From the NCBI GenBank assembly GCA_049302575.1, contig JBAQMG010000092.1, forward strand, positions 1 to 19,947: DNA of 19,947 nucleotides, read 5' to 3'. The first letter of the stretch is position 1. Each line of letters opens with the position of its first letter. Positions 6,876-14,868 of this stretch are shown here, one piece after another. The position numbers and the translations under genes were made by a program. The DNA comes from JBAQMG01 sp049302575. GTDB taxonomy: Bacteria > Bacillota > Desulfitobacteriia > Desulfitobacteriales > Desulfitobacteriaceae. The notes beneath the pieces are model-generated. The model saw only the letters and a list, made by a program, of their open reading frames with translations, searched no databases and was not told where the DNA came from.

Positions 6876-9039
6876 ACTTCGCCAGCGCATCAGCCAGAGC
6901 TGTATTGATCGGTCGGTCATCACTCTGGTTCTGCAAATAACTACTCACTTCTCGCTTATTGATATTTCCTTTTTCTTCATCTCTACGTTTCGTAAAGGCT
7001 GATAGCTTTTCGCGATGCCCACAGACGCAGACAAATAACTTGCTTTCGCCTTCGCCACGCATCTCCATTTTCTTATGACAATCCGGACATCTAGCGTTGG
7101 AGGTCATCGCTAGCCCTTTCCGATATCCGCAATCACGATCTTGGCAAACGTACATATCCCCACGCTTACCTTTGACTTGGAGAAGGAATTTGCCACACTC
7201 AGGGCATTTTGTTTTTGTGAGGTTATCATGTCGATAGGTTTGACTACTACCAACAACCGTAGCTACTAATTTCTGTGCATACCCTCGAATACTCGTAATA
7301 AAAACCTGACTATTGGCCCGTCCTTTGCTGATCTCACTCAATTGTTGTTCCCACTTGGCCGTTAGTTCCGGCGATTTTAATTCAGTAGGCACTAAGCCAA
7401 TCAGTTGAATCCCTTTGGACGTAGGCACAATCTCTTTACCCTTGCGCTCCATATAGAAGGAATTAAACAGTTTTTCAATAATCTCCGCTCTGGTGGCCGG
7501 AGTACCAAGCCCATGAGTATTATCCATCGCTTCCCGGAGTTTCTGATTTTCAATTAATTTTCCTGGATGCTCCATCGCTGATAGTAAAGTGGCTTCCGTA
7601 TGTCTAGCCGGGGGTTTAGTTTTACCAGTCACTGCTTTAATAGTAAGCTCTTTGAGAATATCCCCTTGACGAATTTCCGGAAGGGTTTGTTCGGCTTCAC
7701 CATCATCGTTCTCCTCATCCCAACCACCCTGGGCCTCATAGACCTTGCGCCAACCTTTGTTTTTAACGATACGTCCTTGGGCCGTAAATATCTCCCCTTT
7801 GATGCCTACCCTGACCGTTGTTTGTTCATATTCAAAGGCTGGGGAAAGTACGGCAATAAATCGCTTCACAATCAAATCATAGACTTTCATTTCTTCATTC
7901 GTCAGCCTGCCTAGATTAACAGCTTGTTCGGTAGGGATAATCGCGTGATGATCGGATATTTTCGAACCATCGACAAACCTTTTACTCGTTATTATTTTAT
8001 TTTTCAAGATACCCCTTACCAACTCTACATAAGGTCCAGTGGCAATACTTTTTAAACGTTCAGGCAAAGTAGGCACAATATCTTCACTAATATGACGGGA
8101 ATCCGTTCGTGGGTAAGTGACTAATTTATGGCTTTCATAAAGCTGTTGCATCACCGAGGACGTTGTTTTGGCCGAAAGACCGTATTTACGATTAGCATCC
8201 CTCTGCAGTTCAGTAAGATCATACGCTAAAGGTGGAAGTTCCTTCTTTGCTTCTTTTTTAACTTCCAAAATCTCCCCAGTTTTTCCGGTGACTTTGGCCA
8301 CGATTTCATCGACTTTGTTTTTATCAAAGATACGGTTTTGACCGCTCTTATCCTGCCAACGGAGGACAAACCCATTCGTTAAGGCATTAACAGTCCAATA
8401 GTCTTTAGGAACAAACTGTCTGATTTCACTTTCCCTTTCCACAACCATAGCAAGGGTAGGGGTCTGTACTCTTCCGGCGGAAAGTTGAGCATTGTATTTA
8501 CAAGTTAACGCTCTGGTGACATTCAAGCCAACTAACCAATCGGCCTCAGCACGACCTTCAGCCGAGGCATATAAATGTTCGTACTCCCGACCTGGTTTAA
8601 GATTGTTGAAACCATCTTTGATCGCCCGCTCAGTTTGGGAAGAAATCCATAAACGTTTAATCGGTTTGCGCCAACCCGCTTTTTGAATAATCCACCTTGC
8701 CACCAGTTCGCCTTCACGCCCTGCGTCAGTGGCAATGATCAACTCATCAAATTCTGGCATTTTCATTAAATTTCTTACTACCCCAAATTGTTTAGAAGTT
8801 TCTTTGATCACGACCAATTCCATCTTAGTCGGTAGCATTGGCAGATCTTCTATTTTCCAGGTTTTATATTTATCATCATATGCCTCTGGATCAGCGAGCG
8901 TAACTAAATGCCCGAGCGCCCAAACCACGACGTATCTCGACCCTATAAAGCAACCATTACCTTTTTGATTACAATTTAAAATTTTAGCGATTTCCCGCCC
9001 CACCGAAGGTTTTTCAGTTAAAACTAAACTTTTTCCCAT
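6865..9039 (-). CDS. topB: DNA topoisomerase III (type IA)
   Basis: This 724-aa type IA topoisomerase cuts one DNA strand through a 5'-phosphotyrosine and relaxes or decatenates DNA. The TOPRIM domain is N-terminal (LVLTEKPSVGREIA, 5-18), with the acidic triad region DAGREGE at 105-111. The catalytic tyrosine is Y309 in TYPRTDSR (308-315). HGLGTPATRAEI (509-520) is the conserved central-domain block. The C-terminus carries two zinc-ribbon modules, C612/C615/C632/C637 and C651/C654/C671/C673, ending in a lysine-rich tail. Length and layout match Firmicute TopB. The ATG follows GGGAG with 6-nt spacing, and a TATAAT-like -10 lies at 9073-9078. It is monocistronic and converges with the glycosyltransferase gene, overlapping it by 11 bp. 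Confidence 0.95.
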   Translation of the reverse strand: MGKSLVLTEKPSVGREIAKILNCNQKGNGCFIGSRYVVVWALGHLVTLADPEAYDDKYKTWKIEDLPMLPTKMELVVIKETSKQFGVVRNLMKMPEFDELIIATDAGREGELVARWIIQKAGWRKPIKRLWISSQTERAIKDGFNNLKPGREYEHLYASAEGRAEADWLVGLNVTRALTCKYNAQLSAGRVQTPTLAMVVERESEIRQFVPKDYWTVNALTNGFVLRWQDKSGQNRIFDKNKVDEIVAKVTGKTGEILEVKKEAKKELPPLAYDLTELQRDANRKYGLSAKTTSSVMQQLYESHKLVTYPRTDSRHISEDIVPTLPERLKSIATGPYVELVRGILKNKIITSKRFVDGSKISDHHAIIPTEQAVNLGRLTNEEMKVYDLIVKRFIAVLSPAFEYEQTTVRVGIKGEIFTAQGRIVKNKGWRKVYEAQGGWDEENDDGEAEQTLPEIRQGDILKELTIKAVTGKTKPPARHTEATLLSAMEHPGKLIENQKLREAMDNTHGLGTPATRAEIIEKLFNSFYMERKGKEIVPTSKGIQLIGLVPTELKSPELTAKWEQQLSEISKGRANSQVFITSIRGYAQKLVATVVGSSQTYRHDNLTKTKCPECGKFLLQVKGKRGDMYVCQDRDCGYRKGLAMTSNARCPDCHKKMEMRGEGESKLFVCVCGHREKLSAFTKRRDEEKGNINKREVSSYLQNQSDDRPINTALADALAKFKK

Positions 9040-9281
9040 TTTTTACTCCCTTTTTCGTATCTTTCTCATGAAATTATAACATGATGATTTTGCAAATAGA
9101 TAATCAATTTTATAAAAAAGACAGTCCCAAAGTTACATTAAACTATCTTAGAAAAAATAGCAATCACTAAAGCTCATAAGCCCTATTTGCCAACCTCAAT
9201 CAATATGTTAGTTGGTAATATTTCCTTCGTACTGATCAGTTCATCGGGAACTGGTGTTATGCTCTCTGCGTTCCAAAATAA

Positions 9282-9306
9282 CTAGGACCCCTGATAGAGG
9301 TCCTAG
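9282..9306. other. 8-bp stem-loop without a T-run
   Basis: CTAGGACC (9282-9289) and GGTCCTAG (9299-9306) form a perfect 8-bp stem with a 9-nt loop. A weaker hairpin, CAGTTC/GAACTG, lies just upstream near 9238-9254. Neither is followed by a T-run on the plus strand, so they are not convincing terminators and their role is unknown. Confidence 0.5.
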
Positions 9307-9544
9307 CTCAACATTTGATAAATAGATTATATTCGATAGTCGCGTAATAAGAAAGAACAGTTAACGCAATCCACCAAGCCATAGATGCCTAACTTGAAGA
9401 TTTATTCCCCAAATATCAGGTTCTTAATAACCAATCTTTTAAAGCTTAATTACCTAAACCGATAAATCGAGCTGTTGAACGGTACCAGTTTGCCCATTTT
9501 CGCACAAAAAAATACCTGTTGATCTTATGTATCCAAAGCCTTTT

Positions 9545-9652
9545 TTACCACTCAAAGACTTCAACAGCATCATGATTAGCAATAATTTCATATTTTTGAA
9601 TTGAAAAATTAATTCGTCTTCGAGATACACCCTTATCCAAAATTTCGACCAC
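9545..9652 (-). pseudogene. Possible decayed coding fragment, about 35 codons
   Basis: From a GTG at 9652 to TAA at 9545 a frame reads as a plausible 35-aa protein end (for example GVSRRRINFSIQKYEIIANH), with no SD at useful spacing and a stop just upstream. On the opposite strand a second open stretch, 9613-9777, also looks protein-like and ends SKVPCSHFI. They overlap between 9613 and 9652, so at most one is authentic there. I recognise no family. A remnant of a lost gene or transposase is possible. Confidence 0.2.
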
Positions 9653-9804
9653 CCTCTCGGGTCAGCAATCGTATTCTCTATGGGCTAATGTTAGTCGAGG
9701 ATATTAAAACAATTGATATGGCTGGACGTATGGAAGTTAGCCAAGATTCTAAAGTGCCCTGTTCACATTTTATTTAGCGAAGTAATCAACAAATCCTAAA
9801 TAGT

Positions 9805-9845
9805 GGAGCTTCTTTCGGAGATCAAGGATATCCTAAAGAAGCTCC
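9805..9845. other. 11-bp perfect inverted repeat (stem-loop)
   Basis: GGAGCTTCTTT (9805-9815) pairs perfectly with AAAGAAGCTCC (9835-9845) across a 19-nt loop that contains the palindrome GGATATCC. It abuts a second small hairpin, CATCAA/TTGATG (9845-9860, 4-nt loop), and then the strong terminator at 9861. It could be the terminal inverted repeat of a decayed element or part of a structured RNA. Confidence 0.55.
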
Positions 9846-9860
9846 ATCAACTTATTGATG

Positions 9861-9911
9861 AAAATACAACTTGTTAAGTGATATTTCCAAACACTTAGCA
9901 AGTTGTATTTT
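9861..9911. terminator. Strong terminator downstream of sbcC
   Basis: A 20-bp stem (9861-9880 with 9892-9911; one mismatched position that can wobble on one strand) encloses an 11-nt loop. It begins 7 bp after the sbcC stop on the minus strand and also carries a T-run on the plus strand. It probably ends the nrdR-nrdJ-sbcD-sbcC transcript and blocks read-through from the other side. Confidence 0.85.
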
Positions 9912-9917
9912 TTTATA

Positions 9918-12900
9918 TTATGCCATTTCAATCTTGACCCTGCTGCCCTCTCCACTGGAGGACGGTGGATCAACAATCAGTCTTCTTGCTATCCTACTCC
10001 GAAGTTCTGGTACATGGCTGATCAGTCCTATGACCCTCTCCTTATTGCTCAAGCGTTCCAGTGAGTCAATGACTGTATCCAGCAAATTATTGTCCAAGGT
10101 GCCAAAACCCTCGTCGAGAAAGAAAAATTCCAAGGGACTCTGCCCTTTCAGCTGTATCTGCTCAGATAACGCCAACGCAAGGGACAAGGAAGTTAAGAAA
10201 GTTTCACCACCCGAAAGTGAAGTCACCATTCGATGCACTCCCCCATTGGCATTATCCCTTATTATGAAGCCTGCATCGGTATCCAACTCCAGAGCATACC
10301 TATATTTTGTCATCATTCCAAGAGTTTCGGAGGCTTTTACTGCAACATACCTGAGCCTTTCCTCGGCAATAAAATCAATAAAGCTATTATCCTTTCCTCT
10401 TTCAGCCCTCAGAAGCTTCTGAATCTGTTCCAACAAGCTGTTTTTGTTTTTCAGCTCGCTATAGCTTTTATTTAATTCCATCCATTTCTCATGCTTAGCC
10501 TTCAAGGTCTTAAAAGTATTTTTAGCAACCTCACTTCGGGAAACACATTCTTCCTTAAATAATACCAGATTCTGATAGGCATGACTTAAATTATTCCATT
10601 CCTCTTCTGTGATACTACGGGAATCCAGCTTTTTAAGTACAATGGCCTTTTGAACTTGAATTTTGCTTTCGGTTTGTTCATACTCATTGATTTCATCATT
10701 TAAAGCCTTTTGCGTTTCCTTGGAAATGATTGATTTTTCTACTTCATCACTATCGGCAAACCCTTTGTCCAAGAGAGCAATTTTTAGCTTGTCCTCATCG
10801 CTCTGATAGTTCTCGGTATAGATATTTCTTTGATTATCTAGGGTTGATTTTTGGTTAGTCAATTCATTTTGCTGATTTTCCAAGGCTCTAACGTTTTCCT
10901 GATATAACTTATCAAGCTTTGAATATTCCTCAAGCTTTTGCTCAATCCGCTTGATTTCGTCTTCTATATTTGCGTCACCGGCTAATTCTTTCAACTTAAT
11001 CTGCTTATCATCTATTTGCGTTAGCAAATTAGTACAGTCCGCATTAACTTTAATATTTTTGCTATTTAACTCTCCAAGTTCTTCCTTTAATTGTTCCAGA
11101 AGTATCGTCTTTCTCTTAAGCAATTCCTGAGTCTGCTCCATTTGTTTTTGAAGGGAATTCATTTTACGGTCATTTTCGGCAAGCCTCTTTAGCTCGGCAG
11201 CTACACTTTTAATTTTATGCTGCTCTAAGAATTCCAGATGTTTTTGTTGCTTTTCAGCAAAGCTACTATTCACGCCTATCAAGTCTTTTTCTAACTGTTC
11301 CCTGTTTTCCCGGTTTACTTTCAGCTCAGTAGCGCATCCATTTTCAACCAACCTATCTTTAGCCAAATGCTCATTAAGTTTAAGAATTTCACCCTTGTAT
11401 ACTTCCTGTTGTTTCTCCCAAGTTTCAATGGCTTTTAGCTTTTCCGCACTTAAATTGTTCCTTCTGTCCAATTCAACACGTAGTTTTTCCAGCTCCAAGA
11501 CAGCTAATTCTGTAGGCAATCCGAGTTGTGCCTGTTTATATTCCTTGTTTTTCAACTCCAGTTCCTGCGCTGCTTGATTGATCTGTTCATTTAAGGCTTT
11601 TATCTGCTCTCCTGCAAGAAGATAATCTGTTTCTGCTTTTTTTAGAGCCTTTTCAGCCTCGACGAGCCGTTTTTCAGCATTCTCTACCTGACGTTCAAGT
11701 ACAGATAGTTCAGTCCCTTCAGCCAAGGCAAGAGGATGGGGATGGTGCTCAGAACCGCAGACCGGACAGGCCTCACCCTCCTTAAGGTTTTGAGAAAGCA
11801 GGTACGCAGCATTGCGATCCAGCGCCTTGATTGCCTGCCCCAACTCCAGCTTTAAATGTCCGTGCAACGACTCAGCTTTTACTTTAGCGTCTTCAAGAAT
11901 TAATTTTTTTTCCGCAAACTCCTTCAAGGTTGACTGTTGCTTTACAAGCTTGGAATTCATCCCCTCCAGTTCATTCTGTCTAAACTTCAAACCATCGTAA
12001 AGCGTCTGGAGCGCATGGAGATCCTCCCTGTATTGCAGAACTGAATTCCTGTCTTCCGGCTTTAAGCTATCCTGATTTAGTTTTTCGGCATTCCTAGTGT
12101 CTAGGGCTTTTTGAGATAGTGAAAGTTTTTCTTTTATTTGATCAAGCTTCTGCTCCATTCCGGTAACAACGCCCTTTAATGCTCCAGCTTTAGCATTGAG
12201 TTCATCAAGGTTTTTAAAAAGGGTTCCTACTTCATTTTCTAGCTTTGCACCCTCTTGCATCAGCAGTCTATATTCTGGTTCGATTTTCAAAGGTCCAGTT
12301 TCCACACGAAGTTGGCTCAAGCCTTGTTCCAGTACCTCAAACTCGCCCGTTTCCTTACCAATAACCCCACTCTTGTGAGAAATCTGATCCACCAACGTTG
12401 TTGTAACGCTCTGAAGCTGCTTGACTTTTATCTGAATAACTTGTATTTCTGTTTTTATACCCCAAGCATCCTCAAGCCTTGTCTTTAAACCCACCAGCTT
12501 CGGTTGTTCTATCACTGCTTCATTCTTGAGGGCTTCATACTTTTGCTTGGTCTCATTCAAACTAGAAAAAACTCCCGGCAACCTGTCCATAATTTCCTGC
12601 AACAACTTTTCAGTCTTTTGAAGCTTGACGAATAGTTCCTTTTTGTTTCGAATCATCTCGATGAGTCCGTCTGCTTTCAGCGCTTTCTCAAGCTGCACCT
12701 TTTTTATGTATACAGTTTCCCTTGCAACCAGATGCTGCAGTTCCTTGTGATTTACAGCCGAAAGCTCCTGCACAAGTAGCCATACTGCCTTTGCCTCGTT
12801 ATAATTGGCTTCCAATTGTTTTAGTTCTATTTCTACCTTGGCTCTTTCCAATGTAGCCGTCTCCATGGCGTTTCGGGCTTCCTCCACTGCTTCGTCCGAG

Positions 12901-13541
12901 GCATCCACGTAAGCAGATAATTCCCCTGACAGCCTGTCGATCTGACTTTTAAGCCTGGACATCTTTCTGTTTAATTTTTCCCCAAGCTGCTTTCCATACT
13001 CTTCAAGATAGAAAATTCTCTCCAGCATTTCCCGCTTTTTAGCATTATCCAACAGAAGAAATTCTTGAAAACTGTTTTGAGGTAATACCACCGCCCGCGT
13101 AAAGTCATCATGACTCAAGCCTAGCAACTCCTCAATGCTGCTGCTGACCTCCATAGCTTTGTCACAGACCGGGATTTCACCAACTTCGGTGACTTCAATT
13201 AACCGCGCAACTTTAGGCTCACAGGAATTATCTGAACCCTTCTTCCGCTGGTAGGTCCTTTCAACCCTATAGGTCTTCCTGTTGCCGTCTTTTAATAGCT
13301 CAAAAGTAAAGGCTACCTTGGTCGTTTTGAGATTTGTATTAATGATGCCCTGGGTACCTCTTTCTGCTCGCTTCACCTTACCATACAAAGTAAAGGTTAT
13401 AGCATCCAGAACGGTGGATTTACCGCTTCCAGTGGGGCCAAATATCCCGAACAGGCCGGTTTCTCCCAAACAGTCGAAATCGATTTTCTGAACATCACGA
13501 AAGCTCTGCAGGCCTTCAATCTCAAGCAGCTTAGGTCTCAT
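9918..13541 (-). CDS. sbcC: Exonuclease SbcC (Rad50-like ATPase subunit of SbcCD)
   Basis: This SMC-like ATPase of 1207 aa pairs with SbcD to cut DNA hairpins and process double-strand ends. Walker A GPTGSGKS is at 35-42, the Q-loop region VVLPQNSFQEF is near 155, and the ABC signature LSGGE is at 1109-1113. Walker B FFFLDEG is at about 1139-1145. Between them run two long coiled-coil arms joined by the Rad50 zinc hook CPVC (C592, C595). The start used is the ATG at 13541: GGAGGT (13549-13554) lies 7 nt upstream, and the encoded MRPKLLEIEGLQSF is the normal family N-terminus. The frame stays open 12 codons further upstream, but that would run deeper into sbcD. The gene overlaps the sbcD stop by 11 bp, which implies translational coupling. 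Confidence 0.96.
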   Translation of the reverse strand: MRPKLLEIEGLQSFRDVQKIDFDCLGETGLFGIFGPTGSGKSTVLDAITFTLYGKVKRAERGTQGIINTNLKTTKVAFTFELLKDGNRKTYRVERTYQRKKGSDNSCEPKVARLIEVTEVGEIPVCDKAMEVSSSIEELLGLSHDDFTRAVVLPQNSFQEFLLLDNAKKREMLERIFYLEEYGKQLGEKLNRKMSRLKSQIDRLSGELSAYVDASDEAVEEARNAMETATLERAKVEIELKQLEANYNEAKAVWLLVQELSAVNHKELQHLVARETVYIKKVQLEKALKADGLIEMIRNKKELFVKLQKTEKLLQEIMDRLPGVFSSLNETKQKYEALKNEAVIEQPKLVGLKTRLEDAWGIKTEIQVIQIKVKQLQSVTTTLVDQISHKSGVIGKETGEFEVLEQGLSQLRVETGPLKIEPEYRLLMQEGAKLENEVGTLFKNLDELNAKAGALKGVVTGMEQKLDQIKEKLSLSQKALDTRNAEKLNQDSLKPEDRNSVLQYREDLHALQTLYDGLKFRQNELEGMNSKLVKQQSTLKEFAEKKLILEDAKVKAESLHGHLKLELGQAIKALDRNAAYLLSQNLKEGEACPVCGSEHHPHPLALAEGTELSVLERQVENAEKRLVEAEKALKKAETDYLLAGEQIKALNEQINQAAQELELKNKEYKQAQLGLPTELAVLELEKLRVELDRRNNLSAEKLKAIETWEKQQEVYKGEILKLNEHLAKDRLVENGCATELKVNRENREQLEKDLIGVNSSFAEKQQKHLEFLEQHKIKSVAAELKRLAENDRKMNSLQKQMEQTQELLKRKTILLEQLKEELGELNSKNIKVNADCTNLLTQIDDKQIKLKELAGDANIEDEIKRIEQKLEEYSKLDKLYQENVRALENQQNELTNQKSTLDNQRNIYTENYQSDEDKLKIALLDKGFADSDEVEKSIISKETQKALNDEINEYEQTESKIQVQKAIVLKKLDSRSITEEEWNNLSHAYQNLVLFKEECVSRSEVAKNTFKTLKAKHEKWMELNKSYSELKNKNSLLEQIQKLLRAERGKDNSFIDFIAEERLRYVAVKASETLGMMTKYRYALELDTDAGFIIRDNANGGVHRMVTSLSGGETFLTSLSLALALSEQIQLKGQSPLEFFFLDEGFGTLDNNLLDTVIDSLERLSNKERVIGLISHVPELRSRIARRLIVDPPSSSGEGSRVKIEMA

Positions 13542-14793
13542 CTGCAGCACCTCCATCCAGCAAATTGTCCGCGTCATCGTCTTCGTCGTTCAAAACCTCA
13601 AGGAAGGTTCCCATCAGTTGGTCGGTTATTTCCAACCCCATCCTATATTTATAATAGTCCTTAAACAACTCGTCAATTTTCCTACCTTCCCTGCTTTGAG
13701 AGCTGAGAACTTCAGTAGCTTCGATTTTCAGCCTAGGCCGGATGTTAATGATTCCCGGATGTAAGGTTCTAAGCCTTTTCTGCTCTTCTACAGTTAAGAC
13801 TCTATCTGTCACAATCTCAAGGTCAATCCAGGCCAATGGATCCCTGCCATCTTCACACCATTGAATTGCCTGACCGATTCCATTTTCTGCAACCCATTTC
13901 CTGAGCTGTTTTCCGCAATCAAGATACCTTGGATTGATTTCTGCCTTCTTTCCTGGAATAGCCTCAATGATATACACTGCCTTGCTATAATCTGCTTCTG
14001 AAAAGCTGTATGCCAGGGGCGAGCCAGAATAATATACTGGGCAGGGTGCATTCTTGATTTCCTGTGGACGGTGCAAATGACCGAGGGCAACATAATGGGC
14101 CTTAGAAGGCAATACCCCAGGATCAACCGTCAAAGCTCCGCCTACTTGCAGCGTTCTTTCTGATTCCGACTCCTTTCCTCCCATAAGGAAAAGATGCCCT
14201 ACTGCCAAATTAACTGTATCATCCCTGAATTTCTGACCAAGCACAGAAAAAATACTGCCGATTTTTTCAGAATAGGCTTTCTGAAGGATGCCTTCATCTG
14301 CGTATTGTGTAAGTACTTCTTTCAAACGAGATTCGGAAGGATAGGGAAGAGTAAGAATTACAGCACTGTGGTCACAGTTAGGTACACAGAGTTCCAGCCA
14401 ACCAGGTCCTGATTCAGTTATCCTTATACCCCCACCACTGATTTTATATAACCCTGCATCACTCCCAGGATAGCCTAGGAGGATAATTCCATTTTTATAG
14501 GTCAGTGGGCTAGCCGCACAAAGGCGTTCCGGATTGTCATGGTTTCCTGAAATCACGATAACCGCTCTTTTTCCTTTGTCATTCAGCCTATCTATGGCGT
14601 CATAAAAAAGTTCCTCTGCCTCTGCTGAGGGGTTGTATGTATCGTAGATATCACCGGCAATCAGAACAAGATCAATGTTCTCTTCTTCCACCATTTTACA
14701 AAGGTAGTTTATGAACTCCCTCTGCTCAACTATGCGGTTGCTCTGTTCCAGGGTCTTGCCTAGGTGCCAATCGGACGTGTGTAGTATACGCAT
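13531..14793 (-). CDS. sbcD: Exonuclease SbcD (Mre11-like nuclease subunit of SbcCD)
   Basis: This 420-aa metallophosphoesterase nuclease is the catalytic partner of SbcC. The phosphodiesterase motifs are in order: HTSDWHLGK near the N-terminus, AGDIYD, SGNHD, and GHLHRPQ further on, together forming the two-metal site. The C-terminal third is the usual SbcC-interacting/capping region. The start used is the ATG at 14793, giving MRILHTSDWHLGK. GGAGG (14802-14806) lies 8 nt upstream and itself overlaps a TTG that would give a five-codon longer protein, so the longer form is unlikely. The gene lies 75 bp after nrdJ with no terminator between, so co-transcription with nrdR-nrdJ is possible. Confidence 0.96.
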   Translation of the reverse strand: MRILHTSDWHLGKTLEQSNRIVEQREFINYLCKMVEEENIDLVLIAGDIYDTYNPSAEAEELFYDAIDRLNDKGKRAVIVISGNHDNPERLCAASPLTYKNGIILLGYPGSDAGLYKISGGGIRITESGPGWLELCVPNCDHSAVILTLPYPSESRLKEVLTQYADEGILQKAYSEKIGSIFSVLGQKFRDDTVNLAVGHLFLMGGKESESERTLQVGGALTVDPGVLPSKAHYVALGHLHRPQEIKNAPCPVYYSGSPLAYSFSEADYSKAVYIIEAIPGKKAEINPRYLDCGKQLRKWVAENGIGQAIQWCEDGRDPLAWIDLEIVTDRVLTVEEQKRLRTLHPGIINIRPRLKIEATEVLSSQSREGRKIDELFKDYYKYRMGLEITDQLMGTFLEVLNDEDDDADNLLDGGAADET

Positions 14794-14868
14794 GGAAGAT
14801 GCCTCCAAAAGTTACTTAAGCTGAGTTCCGACTTTATTGACTGACTTTATTGTAATTGACCAACTTCT

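Larger units (their letters stand above)
9040..9860. other. Long spacer between topB and sbcC with no intact gene
   Basis: About 820 bp contain no complete gene that I can support. The contents are the topB leader, with a -10-like TATAAT at 9073-9078 on the minus strand; short hairpins near 9238-9306; possible decayed reading frames at 9545-9777; and a run of stem-loops from 9805 onward. No tRNA, riboswitch or 6S-like fold was recognised by eye. Confidence 0.6.

Noticed and set aside
9282..9306. Intrinsic terminator for topB or another transcript
   Set aside because: The stem is good but no T-run follows on the plus strand, and topB transcription runs away from it. It is reported as a stem-loop only.
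9871..10422. 183-codon open frame on the plus strand
   Set aside because: It starts inside the sbcC terminator and runs antisense to the conserved signature and Walker B region of sbcC. It has no SD and its residues are serine/leucine-rich, as expected for a shadow frame.
13542..13577. Longer SbcC N-terminus
   Set aside because: The extra 12 codons lie inside sbcD and carry no family similarity. The downstream ATG has a GGAGGT at 7-nt spacing.
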